Assembly: GCA_021323945.1 (NCBI GenBank)
Contig: JAJPKA010000018.1
Span: 1 to 64,000 of the forward strand
Direction of reading: 5' to 3'
Source: Pseudomonadota bacterium
GTDB taxonomy: Bacteria > Desulfobacterota > Binatia > Binatales > Binataceae
DNA: 64,000 nt
The notes under the pieces were generated by a model. That model was given only the letters and a program-made list of their open reading frames with translations. It had not been told where the DNA came from and searched no databases. Positions within the stretch are counted from its first letter, which is position 1. The number at the start of each line of letters is the position of its first letter. A program made the position numbers and the translations under genes. Positions 18,106 through 27,980 of the stretch are shown piece after piece.

Positions 18106-20031
18106 TCAACCTCCCAGGGCGTGGTTAACCAGGCCCGCGGCATCGGCAAGACTGCCCGCACTGTGATCCATCGCGCGCGACTGCAGGCGCAGTCCCCGGC
18201 TTTGCTCATTGAACAGGCGGGCGTAGACGCCACCGCGATTGAGTAATTCGAAATGGGTGCCGGTCTCAACCAGCCGACCATCGTCGAGCACAAGAATCAG
18301 ATCAGCGGTAATTGCGCTCCGCAGTCGATGGGCAATCAGAATAACCGTCTTCCCCTCCATCAAGCGCTCCATCGCGTCATGGATCAGGTTTTCGGATTCC
18401 GAATCGACCGCTGAGGTAGCCTCGTCGAGGATCACGATCCGGGATTGTTTGAGAAATGCGCGTGCCAAAGCGATGCGCTGTCGCTGGCCCCCGGAAATCT
18501 TGATACCTCGTTCGCCAATCACGGTGTCGAGCTTTTCGGGCAGCTGCTCAACGAAATCGCGCAGGTTAGCCAGTTCCAGCGCCTCCCACAACATCGATGA
18601 AGAAGCGTCGGGTCTCGCGTACAACAGGTTCTTGCGAATACTGACACTGAACAACAGCGCATCCTGGGTAACCAGGCTGATACTTTCGCGCAGAGACTTG
18701 ACTGTAAAATGCCTCACATCACGTCCGTCAACCAACACCCGTCCACCGGTGACATCGTAGAAACGCGGAATCAGGCTGGCCATCGTGCTCTTGCCAGCGC
18801 CAGAACGCCCGACCAGCGCCACTTTAAAATTCCCCGGAATGTCCACGCTGATTCCTTTCAGAATTTCGCGGCCCCGGCTACCGTCGGATGAAGGATAGGC
18901 AAACGATACGTTTTCGAACCGAACCGAACCGCGCTTGACCGCGAACGGGCGACTCAGCGGATGGTCAGTGATTTCCGGCTTGAGGTCAAGAAAGCTGAAG
19001 ATTCGTTCGATTGCTGCCAATGAGGCCGAGACCACCACTGATAATTGGGCGAAACGCTCGAGCGGCAGGTAAAGAAAACCAAGATAAGAGAAGAAAGCTA
19101 CCAGAGTCCCCGGCGTCATGGTCCCGCGCAGAATCATCAGCGCGCCTACCCAAATTACGACCGTTGGCGCGCTTCGAGTGAGCAGCTGAATCAGCATCTC
19201 CTGTTTGGCCGACAATCGGATTTTGTCGATGGTCCGTTCATAGAGATTGTGGTTGTGTTCTTGAAACTGGCGTACTTCATCTTCCTCGCGGCCGAAGGAC
19301 TTGATTGTGGTGGCTCCCAGGACGCGTTCGTGGACCTCGCCATGGATCTGTTCCATCGCCTCCTGCATCCGATGGCTGACTCCTTTTATTCGCGGTGCGA
19401 AGTAACGCATGAACGTTACCCACACCGGCGCTATGCAGACTGCCACCGCCGCCAGATGCCAATCGAGGATGAACAGAGTGACGATCACGAGACCGAGAGA
19501 GATGCCGTCCATCCAAACATCAATCAATGCAGAGTTGACGAGCTCCTGGGCCTGTGTGACATCATTCAGAATCCGCGACACGATGGCGCCGGCAGGATTG
19601 CGGTCGAAGAAGGAATGATGAAGCCGCTGTAGATGCGCGAACAGCTTGCACTGCAAGCCAAAAATGAGCCGATTGCCCGCCACACCTGCCCAATAGTTTC
19701 GGTAATAGCTTGCGACCGATTGCAGCGCATAAAGGGTAAGCAGGGTGCCGCTGAGCACCGCGATTTTGCTCTGCGGCGAGACGTTTACGCCTGCGACGGT
19801 GCAAAGCCACGTGCACCAGCCATCAATCAGTAGATTGATACGGTCGAGCCTGGGACGCGCGACCAGCAGAACGTCGATTACGTATTTAAAGGCGAGCGGA
19901 AAAACGAGCGGAAGGGTAAACTTCCCCACGCCCATCAGCGCCGCACCAATAACCAGTTTCAGCTGCGGTCTGACTAGGCTAAGAAATCTTATGAGCGGCG
20001 ATTTTTTGCTTTTAATCGTATTTACTATCAT
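18106..20031 (-). CDS. ABC exporter, fused membrane and ATPase domains (MsbA/LmrA type)
   Basis: The 641-residue half-transporter has six transmembrane segments in residues 1-340 and a nucleotide-binding domain after about 370. Walker A is VALVGRSGAGKSTMASLIP, the signature is ISGGQRQRIALARAFL, Walker B is RIVILDEATSAVDSESE and the H-loop IAHRL follows. This order and length match homodimeric lipid or drug exporters. The substrate is not predictable. The gene is divergent from the MFS gene at 20424 and upstream of the small CDCGDENC protein. Confidence 0.93.
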   Translation of the reverse strand: MIVNTIKSKKSPLIRFLSLVRPQLKLVIGAALMGVGKFTLPLVFPLAFKYVIDVLLVARPRLDRINLLIDGWCTWLCTVAGVNVSPQSKIAVLSGTLLTLYALQSVASYYRNYWAGVAGNRLIFGLQCKLFAHLQRLHHSFFDRNPAGAIVSRILNDVTQAQELVNSALIDVWMDGISLGLVIVTLFILDWHLAAVAVCIAPVWVTFMRYFAPRIKGVSHRMQEAMEQIHGEVHERVLGATTIKSFGREEDEVRQFQEHNHNLYERTIDKIRLSAKQEMLIQLLTRSAPTVVIWVGALMILRGTMTPGTLVAFFSYLGFLYLPLERFAQLSVVVSASLAAIERIFSFLDLKPEITDHPLSRPFAVKRGSVRFENVSFAYPSSDGSRGREILKGISVDIPGNFKVALVGRSGAGKSTMASLIPRFYDVTGGRVLVDGRDVRHFTVKSLRESISLVTQDALLFSVSIRKNLLYARPDASSSMLWEALELANLRDFVEQLPEKLDTVIGERGIKISGGQRQRIALARAFLKQSRIVILDEATSAVDSESENLIHDAMERLMEGKTVILIAHRLRSAITADLILVLDDGRLVETGTHFELLNRGGVYARLFNEQSRGLRLQSRAMDHSAGSLADAAGLVNHALGG

Positions 20032-20423
20032 AAACTTGCAGAACGATTTAGCCTCGAGTGGCCTCGGCTGCCTCAGTGGTGTGCCCTGTCTTCGAGCCTG
20101 TCCCCCGGCTAGAAGGAAAACGCGCTCATCACAGTAGTTCTGGTGTGTGATCTAATCGCGGATGGCACCCTGCTCAGACCAACAGGCAACCGTCATGCCC
20201 ATCTTTCGCCGTTCGGGAAGGGTTTTGTTTCAAACGGGATCCAGGAGTGGCGGTCGAGGATGCACGAATTCGTCGGGTCAGCTATCCCTAATCGTAAAGT
20301 CGAACAGGAACTGAGGGCGGGCCGGCGCTCTCCGATGTCTCGGTCAACTATAAGCATCGCCCACTCGACCATCGTTCCTGCGGTTGAAGTTGGTCACGAT
20401 TGTGCTCCGGGACGCGGAAATAA
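20032..20423. promoter_or_regulatory. Divergent intergenic region
   Basis: About 390 bases separate the minus-strand ABC exporter from the plus-strand MFS gene. An AT-rich stretch near 20010-20050 precedes the exporter start and is a likely promoter. A 94-residue frame on the plus strand has no recognisable sequence and ends inside the MFS start, so it is not called. Confidence 0.35.
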
Positions 20424-21800
20424 GTGATAAGGCCAACCGTCCTCGGGTCGGCGATCGGTGGTTTCGCTGCCATGCTGCGCGGCGGAGTGTTTGAAGAATC
20501 GGTGCTGGAAGGGGCGGAAATTTACCAACACCGCCGGTCAGCCCCGATCGTCGGCGCAATCGTTATTCTCCTCCTGTATCAGGGTTACTGTCTTTCGGTG
20601 GTGAGCGCCGCGTCCCCGTGGATCGCGCAAAGTTTCTCACTGGACCAGGCGCATCTTGCGCGACTGTTCGCGTGGATTTCGCTTTCGGCAATTGGTTCCC
20701 TCGTCCTGGCGCGACTGGCCGACAGGCTTGGCCGGCGCCAGATTATATTGACTTGCCTGACTTTGGCTCCGCTGTTCTCGTTGGGAGCTGCTCTGGCGCC
20801 TACTCCGCATTTTTTTGCAGTGTTTCAGATGCTAATCTCGGCGCTCCTTGGAGGGTCGGTCTCTTCTGCTATTGTGCTGCTGGCCGAGGAATTGCCGGTA
20901 AAACGCCGTGCGCGTGGGCAGGCCTTCGCGGCTTTGGCCAGCGCTTTTGGCGGCGTACTGAGTTATATCGTGATTCCATTCCTATTGCGCTGGGGCCTGT
21001 CATGGCGTTGGTTGCTCGCGCCAAGCGTTGCCGGCTTGGCCTTGGTCGTGCCGCTGGCGCGCATGGTACCAGTCAATCCACGGTGGCAGGAAGCAGCCTC
21101 GCGTGGTCAAATCGCCCAGAGCCATTTTTACGATATTTTCCATCCGCTGTGCCGCACCCGGGCGTTGACGCTTTTGGTATGCGCCGCTCTCGACACGATG
21201 GCCGGGACGGCGGTCAATGGTTGGCTCTATTTCGAGGCCGTCTCGATCCTCGGCCTTTCGCCGCAAATGGCCAGCACTCTGGTCGTGGCGGGGATGGGCG
21301 TCGGCATGCTCGGATTTCCGCTGGGCGCCTGGAGTTCCGAATCCTACGGTCGGGTGCCGACCGTGGTCTATATGGGCGGTGCCGCGTGGCTGGGTGCCCT
21401 GGCTTTCTACTGGGGTCCGCCCTCAAATGTCAGCTGGCCGATGGCCTGGCTGATGCTATCGTATTGCTGGTTCAAGATGGCCTCGGGCGTCATGACGGTG
21501 GGGGCGAATTCAGCTGCCACCGAACTGTTTCCCACCGCGGTTCGCGCCACCATGATCGGATGGCAGGGAATCATCGCTGCGCTCTTTTCGATGATCACCC
21601 AGGTCCTCATCGCCGCCCTCATCGGGCCTCTCGGTGGACTGACCAGGGTAGTACGCTATTTTGCCCTGCTCGGGATCCCCAGCGCAGTTATCTTCGGGCT
21701 ATTCATCGACGAGACGAAAGGGTTACCGCTCGAGGTAGCCGCCAGAGAAGAGGCCTGGAGCGCGGCCCACGCGCTCAAGCAACTACATGCATCCCATTAG
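20424..21800 (+). CDS. Major facilitator superfamily transporter (sugar/aromatic-acid porter type)
   Basis: The protein of up to 458 residues has 12 hydrophobic segments. After the second segment it carries RLADRLGRRQIIL, the canonical MFS loop motif, and after the sixth LARMVPVNPRWQEAA, resembling the P-E-S/T-P-R-W region of sugar porters. It ends with the FIDETKGLPLE-type motif typical of the sugar-porter and aromatic-acid:proton symporter families. The start is a GTG at 20424; an ATG at 20472 is an alternative. Its 3' end overlaps the kelch-protein frame by 14 bases. Confidence 0.87.
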   Translation: MIRPTVLGSAIGGFAAMLRGGVFEESVLEGAEIYQHRRSAPIVGAIVILLLYQGYCLSVVSAASPWIAQSFSLDQAHLARLFAWISLSAIGSLVLARLADRLGRRQIILTCLTLAPLFSLGAALAPTPHFFAVFQMLISALLGGSVSSAIVLLAEELPVKRRARGQAFAALASAFGGVLSYIVIPFLLRWGLSWRWLLAPSVAGLALVVPLARMVPVNPRWQEAASRGQIAQSHFYDIFHPLCRTRALTLLVCAALDTMAGTAVNGWLYFEAVSILGLSPQMASTLVVAGMGVGMLGFPLGAWSSESYGRVPTVVYMGGAAWLGALAFYWGPPSNVSWPMAWLMLSYCWFKMASGVMTVGANSAATELFPTAVRATMIGWQGIIAALFSMITQVLIAALIGPLGGLTRVVRYFALLGIPSAVIFGLFIDETKGLPLEVAAREEAWSAAHALKQLHASH

Positions 21801-23238
21801 ACCGGATTGCACTGCCAATCCGGCGCAGCGCGTGACCAGCCCGCACCGGTGCACTCTGAGCGCACAAGACATGGCTTTGCCGCCAGCCGCAGCCGATGCG
21901 CAGGGCTGCAGCGTCCGGGTACGCGGCGGTGTTACAGGGCGACGGCCCTGGGACTGGCTGGTGCTCGCGATGCTCATTACGGTTTGTTCGGTCGTCAATG
22001 CGGCCCCACGCGGTCCCAAGTCGACCACTTCCACAAGCTCAAGCTCCAAGCCATTGGCCACGCGCGCCAGACCGCGCAGCCCTGTCGCCCTGATAATTGG
22101 TGGCACCGGAATGCTGAAGGTCCCAAGTGGCGAAACGCCCGCTGTACTCGCGAGCACCGAAATCTACCTGCCTAAAAGCGCTTTCGCTTCGCTTGCGAAC
22201 GCGATGAGCACCGGCCGCAGCCGTCACGCCGCCGCCGTTCTGCCTGATGGCAAGGTCTTGATTGTTGGTGGGGTGAACGCGCTGTTTGTGCCCTCGATGG
22301 CCGGGCCAACCGTGCCATGGATTCTCTCTTCGTCGGAGCTCTTCGACCCGGTAAGCGGCCGTTTCACAAAAGGACCCAACATGATGACGGCGCGCGACTC
22401 CCCCTCGGCGGTGCTGCTGACTAACGGCAAGGTCTTGATCGTCGGCGGTGGCACCAACTCTGCCGAGCTCTATGATCCCGCCAAAGGCACCTTTGAACCA
22501 ACCGGCTCGATGGCCATAGAGCGCTATGGGCAAACTGCCACCTTGCTCACCAACGGCAAGGTTCTGGTTGCGGGTGGTGGCTCGAATCAGGCGGAGATCT
22601 ATGACGTGACCACAGGCAAATTCAGTTTGACCGGCGCCATGCAGCAAAACCGGATCTATCACACGGCGACCTTGCTGCTTGACGGCCGCGTGTTGATCGC
22701 TGGTGGCAGTCCGTATGCCAGAAGTTCGGCGACCGATACTTCCGAACTTTATGACCCGCTGAGCGGCACCTTCACGCCCGGACCAAGGATGCAGGAGCCA
22801 CGGGCCGGCCACACCGCGACCCTCCTAACCAATGGCCAAGTCCTGATTGCTGGTGGCCATGACGACAATAGTGCCGAGATTTACGATCCTGTGGCCGAAC
22901 AGTTCGTTCGCACGGGCGATATGAGCACCGGACGCTTCGGCCATTCCGCGCTGCGGCTGCCTGACGGAAGAGTGTTAATTGCCGGCGGCTGGAACAGAAA
23001 CTACCAACCATTGGCGACAACTGAAATCTACGACGTGAGGACGGGCAAATTTACGCCCGGAGGCAACCTCGTCGAGGCACGGGCAGATCACACCGCCAGC
23101 CTCATCTGGGTACGTTGGCCTTTGAACTGGAAACCGAATGCTGCGCCTTCTGCTGCTCCCACGCCGCCGACCCCGACGCCATCGCCAGTGGCAACCACCC
23201 CTTCTCGCCCAGGCCTGGGACGGGTTAAGCAACCTTAG
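21787..23238 (+). CDS. Secreted kelch-repeat beta-propeller protein
   Basis: The 483-residue frame encodes a probable secreted six- or seven-bladed propeller. A hydrophobic signal segment (DWLVLAMLITVCSVVNA) lies near residue 60, so the true start may be the ATG at 21871 instead of 21787. From about residue 95 a unit of roughly 50 residues recurs with the core A-T-L-L-x-N-G-K-V-L-I-A-G-G followed by S-A-E-L-Y-D-P-x-x-G-x-F. That is the bacterial kelch/galactose-oxidase pattern. The C-terminus is Pro/Thr-rich. No enzyme residues are evident; carbohydrate or protein binding is possible. Confidence 0.8.
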   Translation: MHPIRPDCTANPAQRVTSPHRCTLSAQDMALPPAAADAQGCSVRVRGGVTGRRPWDWLVLAMLITVCSVVNAAPRGPKSTTSTSSSSKPLATRARPRSPVALIIGGTGMLKVPSGETPAVLASTEIYLPKSAFASLANAMSTGRSRHAAAVLPDGKVLIVGGVNALFVPSMAGPTVPWILSSSELFDPVSGRFTKGPNMMTARDSPSAVLLTNGKVLIVGGGTNSAELYDPAKGTFEPTGSMAIERYGQTATLLTNGKVLVAGGGSNQAEIYDVTTGKFSLTGAMQQNRIYHTATLLLDGRVLIAGGSPYARSSATDTSELYDPLSGTFTPGPRMQEPRAGHTATLLTNGQVLIAGGHDDNSAEIYDPVAEQFVRTGDMSTGRFGHSALRLPDGRVLIAGGWNRNYQPLATTEIYDVRTGKFTPGGNLVEARADHTASLIWVRWPLNWKPNAAPSAAPTPPTPTPSPVATTPSRPGLGRVKQP

Positions 23239-23352
23239 CGGTATCAGCTCGTGGCAGTGTTCTGAATTAAGCTCAGGCGGCGTGCGCCCGGTGCCAGGCC
23301 CTTATGACAGCGCCGTCTCTAAGGTAAGCTTACTGGGCAGGAGGACGGGAGA

Positions 23353-23493
23353 ATGGGTGCGTTTATACTCGGAATCCTCGTAGGTATTGTTGCCACGCTC
23401 GCATTCGTAATTTACAACGAAGGCGAATACTTCCTTAAGCTTCATCAGGGGGTCAAGCGAACCATGGCACGCTACAAGCAGCAGCTCAATTGA
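23353..23493 (+). CDS. 46-residue single-pass membrane peptide
   Basis: A short frame with start ATG 23353 is preceded by a strong GGCAGGAGGACGG ribosome-binding site. It encodes an N-terminal transmembrane helix (GAFILGILVGIVATLAFVIY) followed by a charged tail with Lys/Arg clusters. The stop is at 23491-23493. The topology (hydrophobic N-terminus, basic C-terminus inside) and the ribosome-binding site argue that it is real. No function is known. It sits between the kelch gene and the gene for the secreted repeat protein, on the same strand. Confidence 0.55.
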   Translation: MGAFILGILVGIVATLAFVIYNEGEYFLKLHQGVKRTMARYKQQLN

Positions 23494-23545
23494 TTGCACA
23501 TCACTGTTCTGAGTGGCATCGAGTCCGTGCAGCGCACGGGTCGTT

Positions 23546-25210
23546 ATGGTTGCGCGCAGCAGCAGAACCCTGGCGTTTCTATCCCTGATCGTCCTCGCTG
23601 TCTTGCTATTGCCGATCCTGGCCATGAGCGATGACCTTGAGTCAGCCTCGGCGGCGCTGGCTGAGCAATCATTCGCCCTGCTCCATGACCTAAGCAGCCG
23701 AAGTAATGCCAAATCCAACCAACTCATCGGACCTATCGCAAGCCTGGCCGGCGACGCTGACAGCTTGCGTCAATCGCTCGCGCGCAAGGACACGCGCGCG
23801 GCGCAAAACGCGATGGCGGCACTGATGTCGGACGGCGCTACGATTGACCAGGCTCTTGCTAACAATCCCAAAGCTCTCGAAGCTGAAGAATGGATTGGAT
23901 TGAAGCAGCAGCTTGATAAGCTGGCGCGAGCGATAGCGGCTTGTGCCGCTGATGATCCGCACTGTAAGGGGAGCAGCGGCTCGTCAGCGACAGCCGGATC
24001 ACCAGCCAAGGAGTCGCTCCCTGATTCAGGGGGGCCTCACATCGTCATAGCCTCGCGCGAGTTTGACGGCGCCCGCCTTCGGCTCAAAGGGTATCTGGAG
24101 GGCGCGGGTCTTAAGTCGGCCGGCTTGTACGAGGGTTCAAAGGAACTGAAGGCCTTCAAGGTTGATGGGGTTGCCGGACGCCAGCGAGTGGAGTTCGATT
24201 TGCGGCTGAGCGATCCTTCTCCCTTGAGCGTTCTGCGGGTAGTGGATAGTAACGGTCGGAACGACCAGGCGCCGGTGTTGGACGCCGCTTCGGAGGGTGG
24301 CAGCGAATTTGTCGCCGCCCCGAGCGCGCTCGCATCCATGCTGTCAGCGGGCGGCGCGGGAGAACCTCCGCCGACAACCCTGGACAACACTGCCGAGATA
24401 CCCAGCCATGGCCCGTTGCTGCCGTCCCCTTCCAAACGTCATACGCTCGGCAGCAGACTTGCCGATGTCCATGTCACGGTAATGAGTCTTAATCGGATTG
24501 CTAACTTGCCGCCAACCTATGAAGTCGTCGGCCGGATCTCCGGCCAGGGTATCACCCGTGCCGGGATTTATCTTGATGGCAGATTGATTCAGACGATCCC
24601 AATCGTGCCAGGTGCGAAAGAGACTAGCTTCGATCGCCAATTCAGGGCCGAGGGCGGCCAGACCAGCATTCGAGCGTACTCAGTGGGTAACCGATTTATC
24701 GAGGAGCCGCTGGCACTCGATGAAGCCAGCGATCCGAATGAATTGTCGGCTTATGCCAACCGCGCAACCGTTCTGACTGCGCCGATTTCGTCCGCGCCCG
24801 TCGCAATCGCGCTGAGCGCGATTCGTCCATTGGGTGGGGGAATGTATCTCGTCGATGGGGTGATTTCGGGAGCCAATCTGGCGACAGCCGGTCTCTATCA
24901 AAATGGCGTGCTCGTCCAGAACATCAATTTGAACTCCGGGATGGGTGGCGCCCTGGGTGCGCTCGCGGGCGTTCCACGCTCGGTAAACTTCAGCGTGAGA
25001 TTCAATCCCTCAGCGGGACCGGCGACAATCCGAGCCTTCGATCGAACCGGTGCCTTTGCTGAACAGCCTATCCTGGTGGCGGGCAGTGTACCCTACATCG
25101 CAGGGTCGCCCAATTCGCTCTCGGCCGGGGTTGCGAATCCGCTTTATGGAAGGAGCATTCCCAACGTTCATTACCCGAGTGGGAGGAGCTTTAGTGCGCC
25201 GCTCTGGTGA
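23546..25210 (+). CDS. Secreted protein with three beta-sandwich-like repeats, function unknown
   Basis: The protein of about 554 residues begins with a signal sequence (RTLAFLSLIVLAVLLLPILAMS), then a helical region of about 110 residues containing heptad-like Leu/Ala spacing. Three related segments of about 85-110 residues follow, near 24040-24280, 24470-24720 and 24790-25080. Each has the pattern L-x-G-x-x-x-G-x-x-L-x-x-A-G-L/I-Y, a loop, an F-x-x-x-F strand and a final I/L-R-A/V-x-D/S strand. This suggests tandem Ig-like or carbohydrate-binding folds outside the inner membrane. An upstream GTG (23513) is possible, but ATG 23546 gives a cleaner signal peptide. Confidence 0.65.
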   Translation: MVARSSRTLAFLSLIVLAVLLLPILAMSDDLESASAALAEQSFALLHDLSSRSNAKSNQLIGPIASLAGDADSLRQSLARKDTRAAQNAMAALMSDGATIDQALANNPKALEAEEWIGLKQQLDKLARAIAACAADDPHCKGSSGSSATAGSPAKESLPDSGGPHIVIASREFDGARLRLKGYLEGAGLKSAGLYEGSKELKAFKVDGVAGRQRVEFDLRLSDPSPLSVLRVVDSNGRNDQAPVLDAASEGGSEFVAAPSALASMLSAGGAGEPPPTTLDNTAEIPSHGPLLPSPSKRHTLGSRLADVHVTVMSLNRIANLPPTYEVVGRISGQGITRAGIYLDGRLIQTIPIVPGAKETSFDRQFRAEGGQTSIRAYSVGNRFIEEPLALDEASDPNELSAYANRATVLTAPISSAPVAIALSAIRPLGGGMYLVDGVISGANLATAGLYQNGVLVQNINLNSGMGGALGALAGVPRSVNFSVRFNPSAGPATIRAFDRTGAFAEQPILVAGSVPYIAGSPNSLSAGVANPLYGRSIPNVHYPSGRSFSAPLW

Positions 25211-25418
25211 GCGCCTGAGCTTCGGCAATTCGAGGGGTTGAGAAATCGGCTCAGAGGGGGCCGAGCGGATCGGCCGCGAGTCCGCTCAAATCTAAAGTTA
25301 TCCATTAAGTTTCCGCAATCTCCCGGCGACCGGCTTGTCGATGCGCCGATTGTTGGGTTAGATTGAAGTGCCAGGCTCAGCCTGCAAGCCTTAAGGTTAA
25401 TTTGAGAGTTCATTCGAA

Positions 25419-25982
25419 ATGTTGATCCAGGCAACTCAACTTCGACCCGGGATGGTGCTCGACTACAATGGCGCCCTCTGGCGCGTAATGACTATCAGTC
25501 ACATAACGCCAGGCAACTGGCGGGGTATGGTCCAGACCAAGCTGCGCAACATCAAGACCGGTAGCCAAACCGAAAACCGGTTCCGTTCCGAGGATCGGGT
25601 CGAGCGCGTGATTCTCGACCAGGTGCCCATGGAATTCCTCTACCGCGAGGGTGACCAGTTCTATTTCATGAACACCAAAACCTACGACCAGATTTCGCTA
25701 CCGGCCGAGATGCTCGAGGAGGTTGAGGGTTTTCTTACGCCCAACACCCAAGTCGAGGTTGAATTTTTTGAAAATACACCGCTGAACGTCACGTTGCCCA
25801 AGACGGTGAATCTCAGGGTGGTGAGTACCGAACCAGGAATCAAGACTGCCGCGGTAACCAACACGCTGAAACCTGCTACTACCGAAACCGGTCTCGTGGT
25901 CCAGGTTCCACACTTCGTTGCCGAAGGCGACATCATCACTATTAATACCGAGACGCGGGAGTATCTCTCCCGTTCCAAATAG
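25419..25982 (+). CDS. efp: Translation elongation factor P, unusual tip loop
   Basis: The 187-residue protein has the three-domain EF-P structure: an N-terminal KOW-like domain (LRPGMVLDYNGALWRV), an OB domain, and a C-terminal OB domain ending HFVAEGDIITINTETREYLSR. EF-P rescues ribosomes stalled at polyproline. The tip loop that contacts the P-site tRNA reads HITPGNWRGMVQ. By hand alignment, the position of E. coli Lys34 (beta-lysylated) and Pseudomonas Arg32 (rhamnosylated) is Asn33, with Trp34-Arg35 following. Neither classical modification can act on this residue. No epmA, epmB or earP gene is visible nearby. Confidence 0.95.
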   Translation: MLIQATQLRPGMVLDYNGALWRVMTISHITPGNWRGMVQTKLRNIKTGSQTENRFRSEDRVERVILDQVPMEFLYREGDQFYFMNTKTYDQISLPAEMLEEVEGFLTPNTQVEVEFFENTPLNVTLPKTVNLRVVSTEPGIKTAAVTNTLKPATTETGLVVQVPHFVAEGDIITINTETREYLSRSK

Positions 25983-26092
25983 AGACCGTCTCAGGCTAAA
26001 CCACCTGACGGCGCGAGACTGCCCGGGCAACTTAGCTGGTCCGCGAAATTTCCAGCAGCCGGGGTCTACAGCCAAAGATAACCGGCGGACGC

Positions 26093-27340
26093 TTGGCTGA
26101 CCCAGCAAAAAAGGACGCGAGTGCGCTGCTGCGAGCATCCGTCAACGCGGCTATGAGGCATTCACGTCCGCTCCGCGGCGTGGATCCGGCGCTTAAGTCG
26201 CCGTTGCGGCTGCAGGCCAACATGTACCTTGCCCAGACGCAGCCCGGCCTTGAGGGCGTCGCATGGGAGGAGATTGCCGAGAGGTTCGCAAATTTCGCCG
26301 CGCGTCATAAGTCATCCGGCTCAGCGCTGACTCTTCCCCAAGTCCGAGAACTCGGCCGACGCCACGTACCGAGCCGCGCCGGAATGACCATTTTCACCGC
26401 GAGCGACCCGGACCCTCTGCGAGAGTTGCGAACATGCGAGGATATTTTTGCTGTCGTGGGCTATCGCGCGGGTCTATCCAGCGAATCCGCTGCGTTGGAG
26501 AAAATCTCGGCTGTCGCCACCCATGCTCCCTATATCGAGCAGGCTCTGACGGCGCGCAATCGGCTCATGCCGGGAACCCGCTCAGGTCGACGGCTCCGTT
26601 ATCGCGTGATCGCGCGGATGGCAGGTGAGCATCAACATAGGCGGATCGATCTGGCGCGAGCGGTGGCCCGCGGCATTGCTGAACGCCACGACCGCAAATG
26701 GCGCGCGGTAGAGGATGACGCAGATATCGAGTTCTGGGCGACTTTGTTGCCGAGCGAACTGATCCTGGCGGTGCGCCTCAGCGATGAGCGAATGCGTCAT
26801 CGGGATTACAAGGTGGCACACCTCCCCGGTTCTTTGAGGCCGTCAGTAGCGGCGGCGCTGGCGCACCTTTCCGACCCCGAGCCCGATGACGTTGTACTCG
26901 ACCCTTTTTGTGGTGCGGGAACTGTTCTGATTGAACGCGCTCATCTGCAACGGTATGCGCTTCTCATCGGCTGCGACTCTGATCCCGAGGCACTTTCGGC
27001 GGCCCGGGAGAATATTGGTCCACGCTACAAACCGATCGAACTTCATCGATGGGATGCGCTGGCCATTCCCCTGCCGGACGCCAGCATCAAAAAGATCATC
27101 ACCAACCTACCGTGGGGCGTTCGCCACGGCTCGCATGAGGAGAATCAGCGCCTCTATCCTCGTATCATCGCTGAATTCCACCGCCTCTTGTCGCCCGGGG
27201 GCAGAATAGTGATCCTGTCGGGCGAAACACGTCTGATGTCCCAGCTGATCGGTCGGGAACTTTTGCGTCCGGAGAAGATTTTGCACGTCTCAATCCTCGG
27301 CGCTCGCGCCGCCGTTTATGTTTCAACAAAACCTCGTTGA
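26093..27340 (+). CDS. THUMP-domain class I RNA methyltransferase
   Basis: The 415-residue protein combines an RNA-binding THUMP-like region (about residues 90-210) with a SAM-dependent Rossmann methyltransferase domain. The SAM motif DPFCGAGTVLIERA and the catalytic NLPWG motif (N-x-P-[YW] type) characterise N2-guanine methyltransferases of tRNA or 23S rRNA, such as TrmN/Trm14 and RlmL. The start is TTG 26093; an internal ATG at residue 44 (MYLAQTQPGLEGVAWEEI) is a possible alternative matching the family's usual N-terminus. The exact RNA target is not decided. Confidence 0.85.
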   Translation: MADPAKKDASALLRASVNAAMRHSRPLRGVDPALKSPLRLQANMYLAQTQPGLEGVAWEEIAERFANFAARHKSSGSALTLPQVRELGRRHVPSRAGMTIFTASDPDPLRELRTCEDIFAVVGYRAGLSSESAALEKISAVATHAPYIEQALTARNRLMPGTRSGRRLRYRVIARMAGEHQHRRIDLARAVARGIAERHDRKWRAVEDDADIEFWATLLPSELILAVRLSDERMRHRDYKVAHLPGSLRPSVAAALAHLSDPEPDDVVLDPFCGAGTVLIERAHLQRYALLIGCDSDPEALSAARENIGPRYKPIELHRWDALAIPLPDASIKKIITNLPWGVRHGSHEENQRLYPRIIAEFHRLLSPGGRIVILSGETRLMSQLIGRELLRPEKILHVSILGARAAVYVSTKPR

Positions 27341-27602
27341 CCCAATTCGCCGATCGCCAGGCCAGGCGGCGCGACTCAGTTAGCCGTGCAGGCAAGGTGC
27401 CACCCGGGGGCGAATAGGGTAGAGTATTGACCCGTCGGCAAGATCGGGCTGAACTTCGGCCCGACGCCGGTGCGCTGGTGTAAGGAGAGGACTGGGCGGG
27501 ACTCCTTGCCGTATCGCGTTAAAATCCGCAAGCAGAGAATCCAGCAACTCGGCCTGTGGCTGGCCAAAGGCTGAAGGTGAAATTCGAGTTCGGGGGTTTT
27601 GG

Positions 27603-27980
27603 ATGAGGAGTAGTGCTCAGGATCGGTTGGCCTACAGCGTGGTACGCTCGATCTCAGCGTTGGTCCAGCTGGGCGCGCTAATCTGCCTGACTCCGCTCAA
27701 GCAATACGGTAGTGATACCGAACGCATCATCGCCTTCATTATGCTGTCGATGATGGCGTGGTCGTTGAACGTCTGGTGCCGGCGATCGCCCGAATACCAG
27801 AGGCGGAGGCTGGCGCGACCCGTTCGAGCAGACCGGGGGTGGCAGATAGCTGTTAGTCTGCTGGTGGGTGTTTTTGCCGTCACGGCGATTCTGTACCTGC
27901 AGGTCGTCCCGACGTGGCCTTGGTTTGCGGTCTCGTTGTCGCTCGGCGGATGCACCGGTTACGCTCTCACCAACGCGTGA
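27603..27980 (+). CDS. Small membrane protein of unknown function
   Basis: The 125-residue protein shows about four hydrophobic segments (ALVQLGALICLTPL, IIAFIMLSMMAWSLNVW, IAVSLLVGVFAVTAILYL and a final one) with a basic loop RRRLARPVRADRG between the second and third. No known family was recognised. It lies 90 bases before the APC permease gene on the same strand and may share its transcript. Confidence 0.5.
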   Translation: MRSSAQDRLAYSVVRSISALVQLGALICLTPLKQYGSDTERIIAFIMLSMMAWSLNVWCRRSPEYQRRRLARPVRADRGWQIAVSLLVGVFAVTAILYLQVVPTWPWFAVSLSLGGCTGYALTNA

